Positions 35,376-47,265 of a DNA stretch of 64,000 bases are shown one piece after another. The stretch's first letter is position 1, and each line of letters begins with the position of its first letter. The notes under the pieces are model-generated. The model saw only the letters and a list, made by a program, of their open reading frames with translations, ran no database searches and had not been told where the DNA came from. Position numbers and translations under genes: made by a program. This DNA comes from Taibaiella sp. KBW10 (GTDB lineage: Bacteria > Bacteroidota > Bacteroidia > Chitinophagales > Chitinophagaceae): NCBI RefSeq assembly GCF_003852495.1, contig NZ_QAJI01000001.1, positions 34,866 to 98,865 on the forward strand, given 5' to 3'.

Positions 35376-35418
35376 AAAAACAAAAAAGAGCTGTACAAAT
35401 AAATGTACAGCTCTTTTT
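35376..35418 (-). terminator. Terminator after rpoC
   Basis: AAAAAGAGCTGTACA-TTTATT-TGTACAGCTCTTTTT (minus strand) is a perfect 15-bp stem continuing into TTGTTTTTT, 20 bp past the rpoC stop. Confidence 0.88.
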
Positions 35419-35438
35419 CATCTATAAAACGAATCCAA

Positions 35439-38400
35439 TTACTCTTCTTCGTCAAACTCTAATACATCTCTATTCGCTAACAACAGTTCGTATTCTTCTT
35501 TAGAACCCACAATCATGTCATTGAAGTCACGCATACCGGTACCGGCAGGGATTAATCCACCAGTGATTACGTTTTCTTTCAATCCGGTTAATTCATCTGA
35601 TTTACCGTTGATTGCAGCAGTAGACAATACTTTAGTTGTTTCCTGGAACGAAGCCGCTGAAATCCAGCTTGGTACACCCAAAGATGCTTTGGTAATCCCT
35701 TGCAGCAATGGAGAAGAGGTTGCAGATACCGCATCACGGTATTCTACCAGTTTCTTATCTGATCTGCGCAATAAGCTGTTTTCCTCACGGATTTCACGCA
35801 AAGTGGTAATTTGTCCGGCGCTGAATTTATCAGAGTTACCGGCTTCCATCACTACTTTTTTGTCAAATATCCAGTCATTTTCGTCTAAGATATCGTTTTT
35901 ATCAACTGTATCATCTTCAAGGAAGCGTGTATCTCCCGGATCCTGAACGGCTACTTTACGCATCATTTGACGTACAATTACCTCGATATGTTTATCATTG
36001 ATTTTTACCCCTTGTAAACGGTAAACTTCCTGAATTTCATTTACTAAGTATTCTTGTACTGCATTTGGTCCTTTAATCGCCAGGATATCGCTTGGTGTAA
36101 TCGCACCATCAGATAATGGATTACCGGCTTTGATAAAGTCACCATCCTGAACCGTAATCTGACGGGTCAATGGTACTAAGTATTTTTTAACCATACCTTC
36201 GCGGCTTTCTACCACGATCTCGCGGTTACCACGTTTGATATTACCAAAGCTTACTACACCATCAATTTCCGCAACTACAGCCGGGTTGCTAGGGTTACGT
36301 GCTTCGAACAATTCCGTTACACGAGGAAGACCCCCTGTGATATCCTTAGAACGACCCATTACACGTGGTATTTTCACTAATACCTGACCACTCTTCACTT
36401 TATCGCCTAAGCTGATACCAATGTGCGATCCTACCGGTAAGTTATAGGTTTTTGCCTCTTTACCATTGATAATGATCGACGGGATTTTATTTTTATCTTT
36501 TGTTTCGATAACCACTTTTTCACGGTGACCTGTTTGCTCATCCGCTTCTTCACGGTAAGTAACCCCTTCGATAACGTTTTCAAAATCAACGGTACCGTCA
36601 ATTTCAGAAATGATAACGGCATTGAACGGATCCCATGAACAGATCACATCACCTTTCTTGATTTTCTGGCCATTTTTAACTTTCAGGATAGAACCGTAAG
36701 GGATGTTATGCGTATTCATCAAGCGATCTTCTTCTACATCTACAACACGCAATTCACCGGTACGTCCGATAACCACTTGACCTTCTTCTCCTTCTTCAGT
36801 AATGGTTTTAACGGTACGAAGACCATCAAATTGCACGGTACCATCAAACTTCGCCAACAATTGAGACTCAATTGCAGAGGAGTTTGCTGTACCACCCACG
36901 TGGAAGGTACGAAGTGTCAACTGTGTACCCGGCTCACCAATGGATTGTGCTGCGATGATACCTACTGCATCACCTTTTTGTGTCATGTAACCTGTAGCAA
37001 GGTTCTTACCATAACATTTCGCACACACTCCACGTTTCGCCTCACAAGTCAATACGGAACGGATTTCTACTGTTTCAATACCTGCTTCTTCAATGGCATT
37101 GGCGATATCTTCATCTATTTCGATACCTGCAGTCACGATTAACTCATCGGTATGCGGGTGGTATACATCATGTAATGAAGTACGACCCAAGATACGGTCA
37201 AACAATGGTTCTACGATCTCTTCATTATCTTTTAATGCAGAGGTAGCCAAGCCACGTAAGGTACCACAATCTGCGGTGTTGATAACCACATCCTGTGCAA
37301 CATCCACCAAACGACGTGTCAGGTAACCCGCATCGGCCGTTTTAAGGGCGGTATCCGCAAGACCTTTACGCGCACCGTGGGTAGAGATGAAGTACTCTAA
37401 TACGGACAGACCTGTTTTAAAGTTAGACAAGATCGGGTTTTCAATAATCTCTGATCCGGAAGAACCACTACGACGTGGTTTCGCCATCAGACCTCTTAAA
37501 CCGGCCAACTGTTTTACCTGTTGTTTACTACCACGCGCCCCGGAATCCAGCATCATATAAACAGAGTTGAATCCTTGTTTATCATTAGCCATTTCTGTGA
37601 TCAGTGTTTCGGTTACTCTCGTATCCACACGAGACCAGATATCGATGATTTGGTTATAACGCTCATTATTTGTAATAAGACCCATGTTATAGTTTTCCCA
37701 AACCTCATCTACTTCTACCTGAGCGGCTTCTACTAATTTTTCTTTAATATCAGGAATGGTAAGGTCATTGATGTTAAACGATAAACCACCACGGAAGGCC
37801 GTACGGTAACCAATTTGTTTAATATCATCCAGGAACTTAACCGTTTTTGGAATATTGGTATTTTTCAGGATCGCACCAATGATCTCCCGCAAAGATTTCT
37901 TAGTCAATAAAGCATTTACAAAACCATGCTCTTTAGGTACTACCTGGTTGAACAATACGCGACCTACAGTCGTTTCGATCAATTTATATTCTAATTGTCC
38001 GTCTTTAGTACGTACATATGCTTTTACTCTGATCCAGGCATGCAGGGCAACTTTACCTTCATTATGTGCGATGATTACCTCTTCTGCACTGTAGAAAGTC
38101 ATTCCTTCTCCTTTGATTGTTTCTTCTTCGTTGGTCTTTTTACCTTTAGAGATATAATAAAGACCCAGTACCATATCCTGAGACGGTAGCGTAATTGGCG
38201 TACCATTCTGAGGGTTAAGGATATTATGAGAAGCTAACATAAGCATTTGCGCTTCTAAGATGGCCGCATTACTTAACGGTACGTGTACCGCCATTTGGTC
38301 ACCATCGAAATCCGCATTGAACGCAGAACACACTAATGGGTGCAACTGGATTGCTTTACCTTCAATCATTTTTGGTTGGAAGGCCTGTATAGACAATCTG

Positions 38401-39761
38401 TGTAGTGTTGGGGCACGGTTTAACATAACCGGGTGACCTTTCAATACATTTTCCAGGATATCCCAAACCACCGCTTCTTTACGCTCTACCAATTTCTTAG
38501 CAGATTTCACGGTTTTTACAATACCTCTTTCAATTAATTTACGAATGATAAACGGTTTGAATAACTCGGCAGCCATATCTTTAGGAATACCACATTCATG
38601 CAATTGCATTTCTGGCCCTACCACGATAACAGAACGACCGGAATAATCCACACGTTTACCCAATAAGTTTTGACGGAAACGACCTTGCTTACCTTTCAAT
38701 ACATCTGATAAAGATTTCAGTGCACGGCCACCTTCTGCTTTTACGGCATTAGACTTACGGCTATTGTCAAATAAGGAATCCACAGCTTCCTGTAACATAC
38801 GTTTTTCATTACGTAAGATTACTTCCGGTGCTTTGATTTCCAACAAACGCTTCAAACGATTGTTACGAATAATTACCCGACGATATAAGTCATTCAGATC
38901 AGAAGAGGCAAAACGGCCACCATCCAAAGGTACTAAAGGACGCAATTCCGGTGGAATAATCGGTAAATATTGCATTACCATCCACTCCGGTTTATTTTCG
39001 ATACGGGTATTTGCATCACGGAAGGCTTCTACAACGCTCAAGCGCTTTAAAGCTTCTTGTTTCCGTTGCTGAGAAGTTTCGTTAGCTGCTGCTGCACGTA
39101 ATTCGTAGGATAAAGAGTCTAAATCTAAACGGCCTAACAAATCGTGTACGGCTTCTGCACCCATTTTAGCGATGAATTTGTTTTCATCTTCTTCGGGCAG
39201 GTATTGATTTTCTTTAGATAATGCATCTTGAATGTCTAAGTATTCATCTTCAGACAAGAGTTGCAAATATGTTTTTTCGCTGTCTTTTAAGCTTAATTTC
39301 TGGCGGATCATTTCTTCAGCTTCCCCTGCCTGAACCACAACGTATCTTTCATAGTATACGATGCTTTCTAATTTCTTAGAGCTGGAGCCTAATAAATAAC
39401 CAATTTTGTTTGGCAAAGATTTAAAGTACCATATGTGTACGATAGGCACTACTAATTTCAAGTGACCCATACGCTCACGACGTACTTTCTTCTCTGTAAC
39501 TTCCACTCCACAACGGTCACAAACGATTCCTTTATAACGGATACGCTTGTACTTTCCACAATAACATTCGTAGTCCTTTACAGGACCAAATATTTTTTCA
39601 CAAAACAAGCCATCACGCTCCGGCTTGTAGGTACGATAGTTAATCGTTTCAGGTTTTAAGACTTCACCATAAGAACGATCCAGAATAGCATCCGGAGAAG
39701 CCAGGCTGATCGTAATCTTATCAAAACCCGATTTTGGGCGATTATCTTTTTTTACTGCCAT
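35439..39761 (-). CDS. rpoC: DNA-directed RNA polymerase subunit beta'
   Basis: 1440 residues. N-terminal zinc ribbon Cys66, 68, 81 and 84 (ECYCGK ... CDRCGVE); active-site Mg motif NADFDGD at 482-488; trigger-loop and bridge-helix region around [18 protein letters not shown]; second zinc site [13 protein letters not shown]. Length is normal for Bacteroidota. The gene lies 24 bp downstream of the polytopic membrane-protein gene rather than next to rpoB, and carries its own terminator. Confidence 0.98.
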   Translation of the reverse strand: MAVKKDNRPKSGFDKITISLASPDAILDRSYGEVLKPETINYRTYKPERDGLFCEKIFGPVKDYECYCGKYKRIRYKGIVCDRCGVEVTEKKVRRERMGHLKLVVPIVHIWYFKSLPNKIGYLLGSSSKKLESIVYYERYVVVQAGEAEEMIRQKLSLKDSEKTYLQLLSEDEYLDIQDALSKENQYLPEEDENKFIAKMGAEAVHDLLGRLDLDSLSYELRAAAANETSQQRKQEALKRLSVVEAFRDANTRIENKPEWMVMQYLPIIPPELRPLVPLDGGRFASSDLNDLYRRVIIRNNRLKRLLEIKAPEVILRNEKRMLQEAVDSLFDNSRKSNAVKAEGGRALKSLSDVLKGKQGRFRQNLLGKRVDYSGRSVIVVGPEMQLHECGIPKDMAAELFKPFIIRKLIERGIVKTVKSAKKLVERKEAVVWDILENVLKGHPVMLNRAPTLHRLSIQAFQPKMIEGKAIQLHPLVCSAFNADFDGDQMAVHVPLSNAAILEAQMLMLASHNILNPQNGTPITLPSQDMVLGLYYISKGKKTNEEETIKGEGMTFYSAEEVIIAHNEGKVALHAWIRVKAYVRTKDGQLEYKLIETTVGRVLFNQVVPKEHGFVNALLTKKSLREIIGAILKNTNIPKTVKFLDDIKQIGYRTAFRGGLSFNINDLTIPDIKEKLVEAAQVEVDEVWENYNMGLITNNERYNQIIDIWSRVDTRVTETLITEMANDKQGFNSVYMMLDSGARGSKQQVKQLAGLRGLMAKPRRSGSSGSEIIENPILSNFKTGLSVLEYFISTHGARKGLADTALKTADAGYLTRRLVDVAQDVVINTADCGTLRGLATSALKDNEEIVEPLFDRILGRTSLHDVYHPHTDELIVTAGIEIDEDIANAIEEAGIETVEIRSVLTCEAKRGVCAKCYGKNLATGYMTQKGDAVGIIAAQSIGEPGTQLTLRTFHVGGTANSSAIESQLLAKFDGTVQFDGLRTVKTITEEGEEGQVVIGRTGELRVVDVEEDRLMNTHNIPYGSILKVKNGQKIKKGDVICSWDPFNAVIISEIDGTVDFENVIEGVTYREEADEQTGHREKVVIETKDKNKIPSIIINGKEAKTYNLPVGSHIGISLGDKVKSGQVLVKIPRVMGRSKDITGGLPRVTELFEARNPSNPAVVAEIDGVVSFGNIKRGNREIVVESREGMVKKYLVPLTRQITVQDGDFIKAGNPLSDGAITPSDILAIKGPNAVQEYLVNEIQEVYRLQGVKINDKHIEVIVRQMMRKVAVQDPGDTRFLEDDTVDKNDILDENDWIFDKKVVMEAGNSDKFSAGQITTLREIREENSLLRRSDKKLVEYRDAVSATSSPLLQGITKASLGVPSWISAASFQETTKVLSTAAINGKSDELTGLKENVITGGLIPAGTGMRDFNDMIVGSKEEYELLLANRDVLEFDEEE

Positions 39762-39785
39762 TTTTATAAAAATTAGAATGTTTTT

Positions 39786-41177
39786 TTAATAACTTAATTT
39801 TTGGGTCACTTTTCTTAATAATATACTGTGCCCAAAGTACAATAACAATAACGGGAAGAATTTAAACAAAGCTCTCTTTGTTGTATGATCTAAATCCATT
39901 AACGGTAATATATATCCTAAAAATGCAATCCCGACTAACAGCATGAAAGAGGCCAATACCCATCTAAATCCATTATAGTCTGGTACATTTTTTATTGATT
40001 TATAGTAGAAATATAAAATGAGATCTGCAATAGCAATGATGATAAACAGATAGAAGAAGTTTCCAAAATACATGGCTCCTTTTTCACCAAAAAGCATCTC
40101 ATTAAAAATCTCTGAAAATCTGGTAAAGAATGGAGAAAGATCTCCAAGATTTTTGTTCATCAAACCTGATATATCATACTCCTGCGGAATGTAATTGTTC
40201 AGGTAAAACGATCCGGTAATAAAATAAATAAGTACAGACGGCACCATAATGATTGCCACTTGCTTCAACACATTAGCCCAAGTATCTTTTTTGGACCATA
40301 GCGCAGAAATAAAATAAAACGCTCCTAAAAATGGTATCAATACAAGTGTTTCAGTACGAATATACGTGGCCAAGGCAAAGAATATAGCGGACAAAAATAT
40401 GTACCTATTGCCTTCTCTTCCATGATCAAGTAAGAGGTAAACCGCCACCGAAAAGTAAACGGCATTACTGTAATCAAACAAGATCATAAAGCTATACGCA
40501 TACATTTCCGGGATACACATAAACCAAAACAACAAAACACCAGCCAGGACCGGATGAATATTTCGGGCAAGTGCCTGGTACAAAAACATCAGAAAGCCCA
40601 GTACAATAGAGATCAACCAAACCTGACCAAATTTAAATCCTGCGAATTTGTATAGCATCTGCAGGGTAATAATAAATGGCGATTTAAATTGATTGTTCGT
40701 CGATTCCATATTTACGGTAAAGAGCGAATTATCAATTTTGTGTTCTCTTACCGCATATTCTGCTATAACCTCTGGCCCGGAGAGTAAATCTCTAGAATAT
40801 GAGGGGTAATAATAACAGCGCCATGCACTGATAAAAAACAAGAATGCAATAAATAATATAGCCGGTATTTCAGCCAATTTGATGCGCTTAAAGAGTCCGG
40901 ATGTAAACAGATTTTTGTAGTTTCCAAACTTGGTTCTAAAAGAAGTAATATTGGATAACAGGGCCGTAATAGTAAGCACCACCGCAAAAACACCTCCGTT
41001 TAAATCTAAACGCAGGAATATAGGAATCAATAATACTAAAGCCGTAAGGGCCACTCCTAATAATATAGAAAGCGCAATTGCCATCCATGGTTTTACGTTC
41101 AGTTTAAATGAACTTAAAATACCAAAACCTGTAACGAATTGCAGGATCAAGAATGATATAATTTTTAATAATTCCAT
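39786..41177 (-). CDS. Polytopic membrane protein, GT-C-like, between rpoB and rpoC
   Basis: 463 residues with roughly eleven membrane segments (for example LLKIISFLILQFVTGFGIL, AEIPAILFIAFLFFIS, YIFLSAIFFALATYIR, ALFKFFPLLLLYFG). A non-membrane loop at about 130-175 contains YSRDLLSGPE and MESTNNQFKSP, a layout like GT-C lipid-linked glycosyltransferases, though no definite catalytic motif is assigned. The start abuts the stop of the one-TM gene. Probably works with the GT2 two genes upstream in adding a sugar outside the membrane; this is inference from context. Confidence 0.6.
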   Translation of the reverse strand: MELLKIISFLILQFVTGFGILSSFKLNVKPWMAIALSILLGVALTALVLLIPIFLRLDLNGGVFAVVLTITALLSNITSFRTKFGNYKNLFTSGLFKRIKLAEIPAILFIAFLFFISAWRCYYYPSYSRDLLSGPEVIAEYAVREHKIDNSLFTVNMESTNNQFKSPFIITLQMLYKFAGFKFGQVWLISIVLGFLMFLYQALARNIHPVLAGVLLFWFMCIPEMYAYSFMILFDYSNAVYFSVAVYLLLDHGREGNRYIFLSAIFFALATYIRTETLVLIPFLGAFYFISALWSKKDTWANVLKQVAIIMVPSVLIYFITGSFYLNNYIPQEYDISGLMNKNLGDLSPFFTRFSEIFNEMLFGEKGAMYFGNFFYLFIIIAIADLILYFYYKSIKNVPDYNGFRWVLASFMLLVGIAFLGYILPLMDLDHTTKRALFKFFPLLLLYFGHSILLRKVTQKLSY

Positions 41178-41759
41178 TTATAGTGCAGTAGGGTAAGGTT
41201 TTAAAATCGCTAAAATTGAATCCAACTGTTTTTTGTCCTGAATTTTATCAAGATAAAAACTCTTATTTTGGTAACGGCAATACCATTTAGGCATTATGGT
41301 CATATCATAACCATGCCAAGTGGTTTTAACTCCGGTAAAATAATAAAAAATAGGAGGTTCCGGTACATGATAATCCAGACCTGCCGCCTGAAGATATGAA
41401 GTTGAAGGCATTAAGATCACGTCATTACTATCTACACGAGCATTTTTGAGCATTGTTGCGATATCCTTACTGAATACATAACTCGCTCCGTTTCTCATTT
41501 GCATCCTTTTCTCCTCATCCAGTTCTAAACGCTCTTCCTTAAAATCATTCCAGTAGTTCCCTATCCTTTCAGGCAAAAACGGCGCATTCATTTGTTTTGC
41601 TATATATAACAAAACAATGCTCGCGATAAATGCCGTGATTTTTTTAGCTCTGATCGAAACATCTTGCCCAACAACTGTGGTACCTGTTGTAGCACCCGGT
41701 TTTACAGGATTTATCACAGGATTCTTTGATCCTTTTTTCTTATTGTTTTTGTCGGCCAT
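41178..41759 (-). CDS. One-TM protein of unknown function in the rpoB-rpoC gap
   Basis: 193 residues. Basic Asn/Lys-rich cytoplasmic N-terminus (MADKNNKKKGSKNP), one membrane segment (ITAFIASIVLLYIAK, about 38-52), then an outer domain of about 135 residues with PSTSYLQAAGLDYHVPEPP and TTWHGYDMTIMPKWYC. No family recognised. It sits 16 bp after the GT2 gene and directly abuts the polytopic gene, so the three likely act together. Confidence 0.65.
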   Translation of the reverse strand: MADKNNKKKGSKNPVINPVKPGATTGTTVVGQDVSIRAKKITAFIASIVLLYIAKQMNAPFLPERIGNYWNDFKEERLELDEEKRMQMRNGASYVFSKDIATMLKNARVDSNDVILMPSTSYLQAAGLDYHVPEPPIFYYFTGVKTTWHGYDMTIMPKWYCRYQNKSFYLDKIQDKKQLDSILAILKPYPTAL

Positions 41760-41775
41760 TCCGTTGTTCCTTTAA

Positions 41776-42519
41776 TTACTTTTTCAAATAGTCAAATTTA
41801 CCCAAGCCCCACTTTTGCAACCTATACTGTAAAGAGACTCTTAATACACCAAGACCATACTTCACGCTTCTGCTAAAGTTAATAGAAGACGCCTCTTCAA
41901 AATATTTGGTTGGGCAGGTAATCTCTGCAATCTCATATCCGGCAAAAAATATTTGCCCGATCATTTCATTGTCAAAAACAAAATCATCTGAGTTTTTCTG
42001 AAAAGGAATATTCTTCAATACTTCAATATCAAATGCTCTGTATCCTGTATGATATTCCGACAACTTTTGATTCATCAAGATATTCTGCGCACTCGTCAAT
42101 GCTCTGTTGAAAAAATACTTGTAGTAAGGCATACCGCCATTCAAAGCACCTTTTCCTAATATCCTGGAGGCCATGACTACTTTGTACAGTCCACTCCCAA
42201 TTAATGATACGATCGAGTTTAACAGCAAAGGAGTATATTGATAGTCGGGGTGTAGCATCACAACAATATCAGCATTCAGTTCAATCGCTTTTTCGTAACA
42301 GGATTTCTGATTTCCACCATAACCCTTGTTCTGTTCATGCCGCACAATATGCTTAATACCCAGCTCTTCTGCCAAAGAGACGGTGTTGTCTTTACTGGCA
42401 TCATCGACTAATATTACTTCGTCTACAATATCAAAGTCAATCTCATTATATGTCTTGTATAAGGTTTTACCGGCATTATATGCCGGTAAAACCACAACAA
42501 TTTTTTTTCCTTTATACAT
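41776..42519 (-). CDS. Family-2 glycosyltransferase, DPM1/polyprenyl-phosphate type
   Basis: 247 residues. GT-A fold: VVVLPAYNAGKTL, EVILVDDASKDNT, HEQNKGYGGNQKSC, and the metal-binding MLHPDYQY in place of DxD. No membrane segment at the C-terminus. The family usually moves a hexose from a nucleotide sugar to polyprenyl phosphate at the inner face. Starts 30 bp after rpoB with no terminator between. Confidence 0.82.
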   Translation of the reverse strand: MYKGKKIVVVLPAYNAGKTLYKTYNEIDFDIVDEVILVDDASKDNTVSLAEELGIKHIVRHEQNKGYGGNQKSCYEKAIELNADIVVMLHPDYQYTPLLLNSIVSLIGSGLYKVVMASRILGKGALNGGMPYYKYFFNRALTSAQNILMNQKLSEYHTGYRAFDIEVLKNIPFQKNSDDFVFDNEMIGQIFFAGYEIAEITCPTKYFEEASSINFSRSVKYGLGVLRVSLQYRLQKWGLGKFDYLKK

Positions 42520-42549
42520 ATCAGAGATAATTAATGAATAATAGTTTTT

Positions 42550-45500
42550 TTAGTTTTTACTATTTTCATTGGTATCAAATGTAAGTTCGAGACCTAAACC
42601 TCTTAACTCGTGAATCAATACATTGAAGGACTCAGGTGTACCTGCTTTAGGTATATTATCACCTTTAACGATGGCTTCATATGTTTTCGCACGACCTACA
42701 ATATCATCCGATTTGATGGTTAATAATTCCTGTAAGATGTTAGACGCACCATAAGCTTCCAATGCCCAAACCTCCATCTCACCGAAACGCTGACCACCGA
42801 ACTGAGCTTTACCACCCAATGGTTGTTGCGTGATCAGAGAGTATGGCCCGATAGAACGCGCGTGCATTTTATCATCAACCATATGGTGTAGTTTGATCAT
42901 ATAGATAATACCTACTGTTGCTTTTTGGTCAAAACGCTCTCCGGTTTCCCCATCATACAGATAAGTATGTCCGAAGGTCGGTAAACCAGCCTCTTCGATC
43001 AATCCTTTAATCTCGTCTTGAGAAGCACCGTCAAAGATTGGCGTTGCAAAACTTAAGCCCAATTTCTCTCCGGCCCATCCTAAGATCGTTTCATAGATTT
43101 GACCCAAGTTCATACGGGAAGGTACCCCTAGTGGATTCAATACGATATCTACCGGTGTACCGTCTTCTAAGAACGGCATATCTTCTGCACGTACAATTCT
43201 GGAAACGATACCTTTGTTACCGTGACGACCCGCCATTTTATCACCCACTTTCAGCTTACGCTTAATCGCCATGTATACTTTAGCCAGTTTCAATACTCCT
43301 GTTGGTAATTCATCACCAATAGACAAGTTGAATTTCTCACGTTTGTAACGACCTAATTCTTCGTTGTATTTGATGTTGTAGTTATGCAACAATTGGTTTA
43401 CCAGGTCATCTGTTTCTTCCTCATTGGTCCATCCTAATGGATTTACACTTTGGAAATCTACAGAGTTCAATACTTTAGAAGAGAACTTACCACCTTTACT
43501 GATTACGGGTTCTCCGTAAGTATTGGTTACCCCGGCAGAAGCTTTATCGGCCAATAACACCTGAAGTTTTTCCAACAACAATTTCTTGATGTCTTCAGTA
43601 TTATCCTGGTGTACTTTTTCGATTTTATCCAAATCGGTTTTCTCTCTTAATTTCTGTGCTTTATCTTTTTTCGCTCTTTGGAACAATTGTTTTCCAATGA
43701 TCACCCCATCAGTACTTGGTGGCGCTTTCAGAGAAGCATCTTTTGCATCACCGGCTTTATCACCGAAGATTGCACGCAACAATTTCTCTTCCGGAGTAGG
43801 ATCAGATTCTCCTTTTGGAGTAATCTTACCGATCATGATATCGCCTTCCTTTACATGCGCACCAATACGGATAATACCATGCTCATCCAGGTCTTTAGTG
43901 GCCTCTTCAGAAATATTCGGAATATCTGCGGTTAATTCTTCTTCTCCTAATTTAGTTGCCCGTACTTCCAATTCATATTCATCTACGTGAATAGAGGTAA
44001 ATAAATCTTCCCGAACCACTTTTTCGTTGATCACAATCGCATCCTCAAAGTTGTATCCTTTCCAAGGCATGAACGCCACTTTCAGGTTACGCCCCAAAGC
44101 CAATTCCCCTTTTTGTGTTGCATATCCTTCTGTTAAGAAGTCGCCCGAAACTACTTTCTGGCCTTTGCGTACTGCGGGTTTTAAAGTAATAGAAGTACTT
44201 TGGTTGGTTTTACGGTATTTGATTAAGGTGTATATTTTCAAATCACCTTCAAAAGATACCAAACGTTGTTTCTCGGTTCTGTCATAGCGAACGTGAATTT
44301 CATTCGCATCAACATACTCGATAACCCCTGTACCTTCTGCATGAATTTGTGTACGTGCATCACGAGCTGCTTTTGCTTCCAAACCAGTACCTACGATCGG
44401 CGCCTGAGGACGGATCAATGGTACGGCCTGACGTTGCATGTTCGAACCCATCAAGGCACGGTTGGCATCATCATGCTCTAAGAACGGAATCAGGGAAGCA
44501 GACAAACCTACAATTTGGTTAGGTGCCACATCCATGAATTGTACTTCTTCTCTGTCTAAGATTGGGAAGTCACCCGTTTCACGTGATTTAATTTTATCTT
44601 CTATGAAATTACCTTTATCATCCAAAGGCACATTCGCCTGTGCAATTTTCTTATCATCTTCTTCTTCTGCACTCAGGTAAATTTCATTTTTCAAATCTAC
44701 TCTACCATTATCCACTTTACGATAAGGTGTTTCGATAAAGCCCATATCGTTGATTTTTGCGTGTACACACAAAGTAGAAATCAAACCGATGTTAGGACCT
44801 TCCGGTGTTTCAATCGTACACAGACGACCGTAGTGAGAATAGTGAACATCACGTACCTCGAAACCGGCTCTCTCACGAGACAGACCACCTGGTCCGAGCG
44901 CGGAAATACGACGTTTGTGCGTAATTTCGGACAATGGATTGGTTTGGTCTAAGAATTGAGATAACTGAGAAGTACCGAAGAAAGAGTTGATTACAGAACT
45001 TAAAGTCCGTGCATTAATCAAATCGATCGGCGTGAATACCTCGTTATCCCGAACATTCATACGCTCACGGATGGTACGGGCCATACGGCTCAAACCTACA
45101 CCGAACTGTGCATATAATTGCTCTCCTACGGTACGTACACGACGGTTGCTCAAGTGATCAATATCATCGATCTCTGCTTTACCATTCGATAAGCGTACTA
45201 AATATTTAATGATGGCAATGATATCTTCTTTGCTCAATACTTTTTTAGTATTGCTCAGGTCCATCTCCAGTTTACGATTGATTTTGTAGCGACCTACTTC
45301 GCCCAAATCATAACGCTTGTCAGAGAAGAATAATTTTTCGATAATACCGCGCGCTGTTTCATCATCCGGTGCATCACTACCTCTTAATTGACGGTAGATG
45401 TGTTGAACCGCTTCTAATTCTGAGTTAGAAGTATCTTTATTTAAGGTATTATAGATGATAGAATAATCACCGCTTAATTCTTCTTTCTGAATATAAATAG

Positions 45501-46383
45501 ACTCTACGCCCATTTCCAGGATAGAATCGATATACTCTTCATCCAGAATGCTATCACGCTCCAAGATCACCTCGTTACGCTCGATAGACACTACTTCACC
45601 TGTATCCTCATCTACGAAATCTTCTGTCCAGGTACGCAATACACGCTCCGCCAAACGACGGCCGATATTGGCCTGTAAAGCTTTACGTTCTGCTTTTACC
45701 TCATCAGCCATTCCGAATAAGTTCAGGATGTCTTTATCGTTTTCAAAACCGATAGAACGCAATAAAGTAGTTACCGGGAATTTCTTCTTACGATCGATGT
45801 AGGCATACATCACGTTATTAATATCGGTAGCAAACTCCATCCATGCGCCTTTGAAAGGAATTACACGGGCAGAATATATTTTGGTACCATTAGGGTGCGT
45901 ACTTTGTCCGAAGAATACACCCGGAGAACGGTGCAATTGAGATACAACCACACGCTCGGCTCCATTAATCAGGAAAGTACCCTGAGGAGTCATATACGGG
46001 ATATTACCCAAAAACACATCTTGTACGATGGTTTCAAAATCAACGTGCTCTTCGTCATTACAACTAAGACGCAATTTAGCTTTTAAAGGTACAGAATAGG
46101 TAAGCCCACGGTCCATACACTCTTCAATCGTATAGCGTGGCGGATCAATGAAATAATCCAGGAACTCTAATACGAAAATGTTACGCGTATCTGTAATCGG
46201 AAAGTTTTCCTTAAATACACGGAACAAGCCTTCATTATCACGTTTGTCCGGCGTGGTTTCCAATTGAAAAAAGTCCTGGAATGACTGTAGCTGAATAGCC
46301 AACAAATCGGGCGTATCCGCTACATCGTGTATCTTCGCAAAGTTTACACGACCCGATTGTGTGCGTTTTAATTGTTTCGACAT
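42550..46383 (-). CDS. rpoB: DNA-directed RNA polymerase subunit beta
   Basis: 1277 residues. The rifampicin-binding region [19 protein letters not shown] followed by [21 protein letters not shown] keeps the usual Asp, His, Arg and Ser contact positions. Catalytic [10 protein letters not shown] and C-terminal [20 protein letters not shown] are present. It is not preceded by rplJ-rplL; upstream is a divergent acetyltransferase gene. Its own promoter lies about 147 bp upstream. Confidence 0.98.
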   Translation of the reverse strand: MSKQLKRTQSGRVNFAKIHDVADTPDLLAIQLQSFQDFFQLETTPDKRDNEGLFRVFKENFPITDTRNIFVLEFLDYFIDPPRYTIEECMDRGLTYSVPLKAKLRLSCNDEEHVDFETIVQDVFLGNIPYMTPQGTFLINGAERVVVSQLHRSPGVFFGQSTHPNGTKIYSARVIPFKGAWMEFATDINNVMYAYIDRKKKFPVTTLLRSIGFENDKDILNLFGMADEVKAERKALQANIGRRLAERVLRTWTEDFVDEDTGEVVSIERNEVILERDSILDEEYIDSILEMGVESIYIQKEELSGDYSIIYNTLNKDTSNSELEAVQHIYRQLRGSDAPDDETARGIIEKLFFSDKRYDLGEVGRYKINRKLEMDLSNTKKVLSKEDIIAIIKYLVRLSNGKAEIDDIDHLSNRRVRTVGEQLYAQFGVGLSRMARTIRERMNVRDNEVFTPIDLINARTLSSVINSFFGTSQLSQFLDQTNPLSEITHKRRISALGPGGLSRERAGFEVRDVHYSHYGRLCTIETPEGPNIGLISTLCVHAKINDMGFIETPYRKVDNGRVDLKNEIYLSAEEEDDKKIAQANVPLDDKGNFIEDKIKSRETGDFPILDREEVQFMDVAPNQIVGLSASLIPFLEHDDANRALMGSNMQRQAVPLIRPQAPIVGTGLEAKAARDARTQIHAEGTGVIEYVDANEIHVRYDRTEKQRLVSFEGDLKIYTLIKYRKTNQSTSITLKPAVRKGQKVVSGDFLTEGYATQKGELALGRNLKVAFMPWKGYNFEDAIVINEKVVREDLFTSIHVDEYELEVRATKLGEEELTADIPNISEEATKDLDEHGIIRIGAHVKEGDIMIGKITPKGESDPTPEEKLLRAIFGDKAGDAKDASLKAPPSTDGVIIGKQLFQRAKKDKAQKLREKTDLDKIEKVHQDNTEDIKKLLLEKLQVLLADKASAGVTNTYGEPVISKGGKFSSKVLNSVDFQSVNPLGWTNEEETDDLVNQLLHNYNIKYNEELGRYKREKFNLSIGDELPTGVLKLAKVYMAIKRKLKVGDKMAGRHGNKGIVSRIVRAEDMPFLEDGTPVDIVLNPLGVPSRMNLGQIYETILGWAGEKLGLSFATPIFDGASQDEIKGLIEEAGLPTFGHTYLYDGETGERFDQKATVGIIYMIKLHHMVDDKMHARSIGPYSLITQQPLGGKAQFGGQRFGEMEVWALEAYGASNILQELLTIKSDDIVGRAKTYEAIVKGDNIPKAGTPESFNVLIHELRGLGLELTFDTNENSKN

Positions 46384-46683
46384 AGTAATCTAAACCAATT
46401 TATGGATATAAACAGAAAAATCCTCTCCAAAGAAAAAACTCCTTTGAACAGGTTTTACAATAAAAATTTAATAGTTTTTTTGATCAAGTTGATACGGCAC
46501 GTACGTTTCCCTTTGTTTAAAAAGGACTGCAAAGATACAGCCATAAGCCGAAATCACCAATTTTTTGCAATAAATTTTAATATTTCAAAACTTTAACATT
46601 TTATTGTGTTAACAAATTCACAAATACATATCATTTAACTAAATTTTATATAATTTATTGTTAAATTTTTCATTTTTATAACC
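46384..46683. other. 300-bp divergent control region between rpoB and the acetyltransferase
   Basis: Holds the rpoB promoter and an A+T-rich half (46570-46683) with no clean TAnnTTTG box for the plus-strand gene. No ribosomal-protein gene or leader peptide is visible. Confidence 0.45.
46530..46560 (-). promoter_or_regulatory. Promoter of the rpoB operon
   Basis: Minus-strand TTG (46560-46558), 20-bp spacer, TATCTTTG (46537-46530), leaving a leader of about 140 nt before rpoB. No other terminator or promoter is seen until the end of rpoC. Confidence 0.65.
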
Positions 46684-47181
46684 ATGATTACCTTTCAAGA
46701 AGCACAAAAAGACAACTTAGCTTTTATCAATGATACCTACAATGAGAGTATTCCGGCAGGTTTAGCCACTGCAGACACCCAAAATTTACCTATGGAGGAA
46801 CGGGAAATATGGTTTGCCCAACATCAAAAAAGCAACCGTCCGGTATGGATCCTCAAGAACGAGGAAGCACAATCCGTAGGTTGGTTAAGCCTTAGTAATT
46901 TTTATGGCCGCCCTGCTTACCGGAATACGGTGGAAATAAGCTTATATATCAGTAATAAACACCAAGGCAAGGGCTATGGAAAAATGGCTTTAGCAACGCT
47001 TATTGAGCTAGCACCGGGCTTAGCCATACAAAACCTGATGGGCTTCATATTTGCCCATAACGAAGCCAGTATCCGGCTGTTTCAGCATTTCGGATTTGAA
47101 ACATGGGGCTTATTTCCAGAGATTGCTCATATGCCCCAAGGCAATAGAAGCCTAATGATACTCGGAAAAAAATTGAAATGA
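46684..47181 (+). CDS. GNAT-family N-acetyltransferase
   Basis: 165 residues. Acetyl-CoA motif A: VEISLYISNKHQGKGYGKMA with the R/Q-x-x-G-x-G/A pattern (QGKGYGK), then FIFAHNEASIRLFQHFGFE. Similar to phosphinothricin or amino-acid acetyltransferases (YncA/Pat-like). The substrate is not predictable. Single-gene unit converging on the large secreted-protein gene. Confidence 0.88.
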   Translation: MITFQEAQKDNLAFINDTYNESIPAGLATADTQNLPMEEREIWFAQHQKSNRPVWILKNEEAQSVGWLSLSNFYGRPAYRNTVEISLYISNKHQGKGYGKMALATLIELAPGLAIQNLMGFIFAHNEASIRLFQHFGFETWGLFPEIAHMPQGNRSLMILGKKLK

Positions 47182-47195
47182 TCCTTACGATAAAA

Positions 47196-47226
47196 AAACA
47201 GGGCTGCTGTAATAGCAACCCTGTTT
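47196..47226. terminator. Bidirectional terminator
   Basis: AAACAGGGCTGCT-GTAAT-AGCAACCCTGTTT, a stem with one C-A mismatch, between convergent genes, with A and T tracts. Confidence 0.75.
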
Positions 47227-47265
47227 AATCATTGGTTTTATAAATAGGTATGAGTGTATTTTATT

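Noticed and set aside
35515..45802. Many 60-140-codon frames opposite rpoC and rpoB
   Set aside because: All are antisense shadows inside strongly conserved coding sequence.
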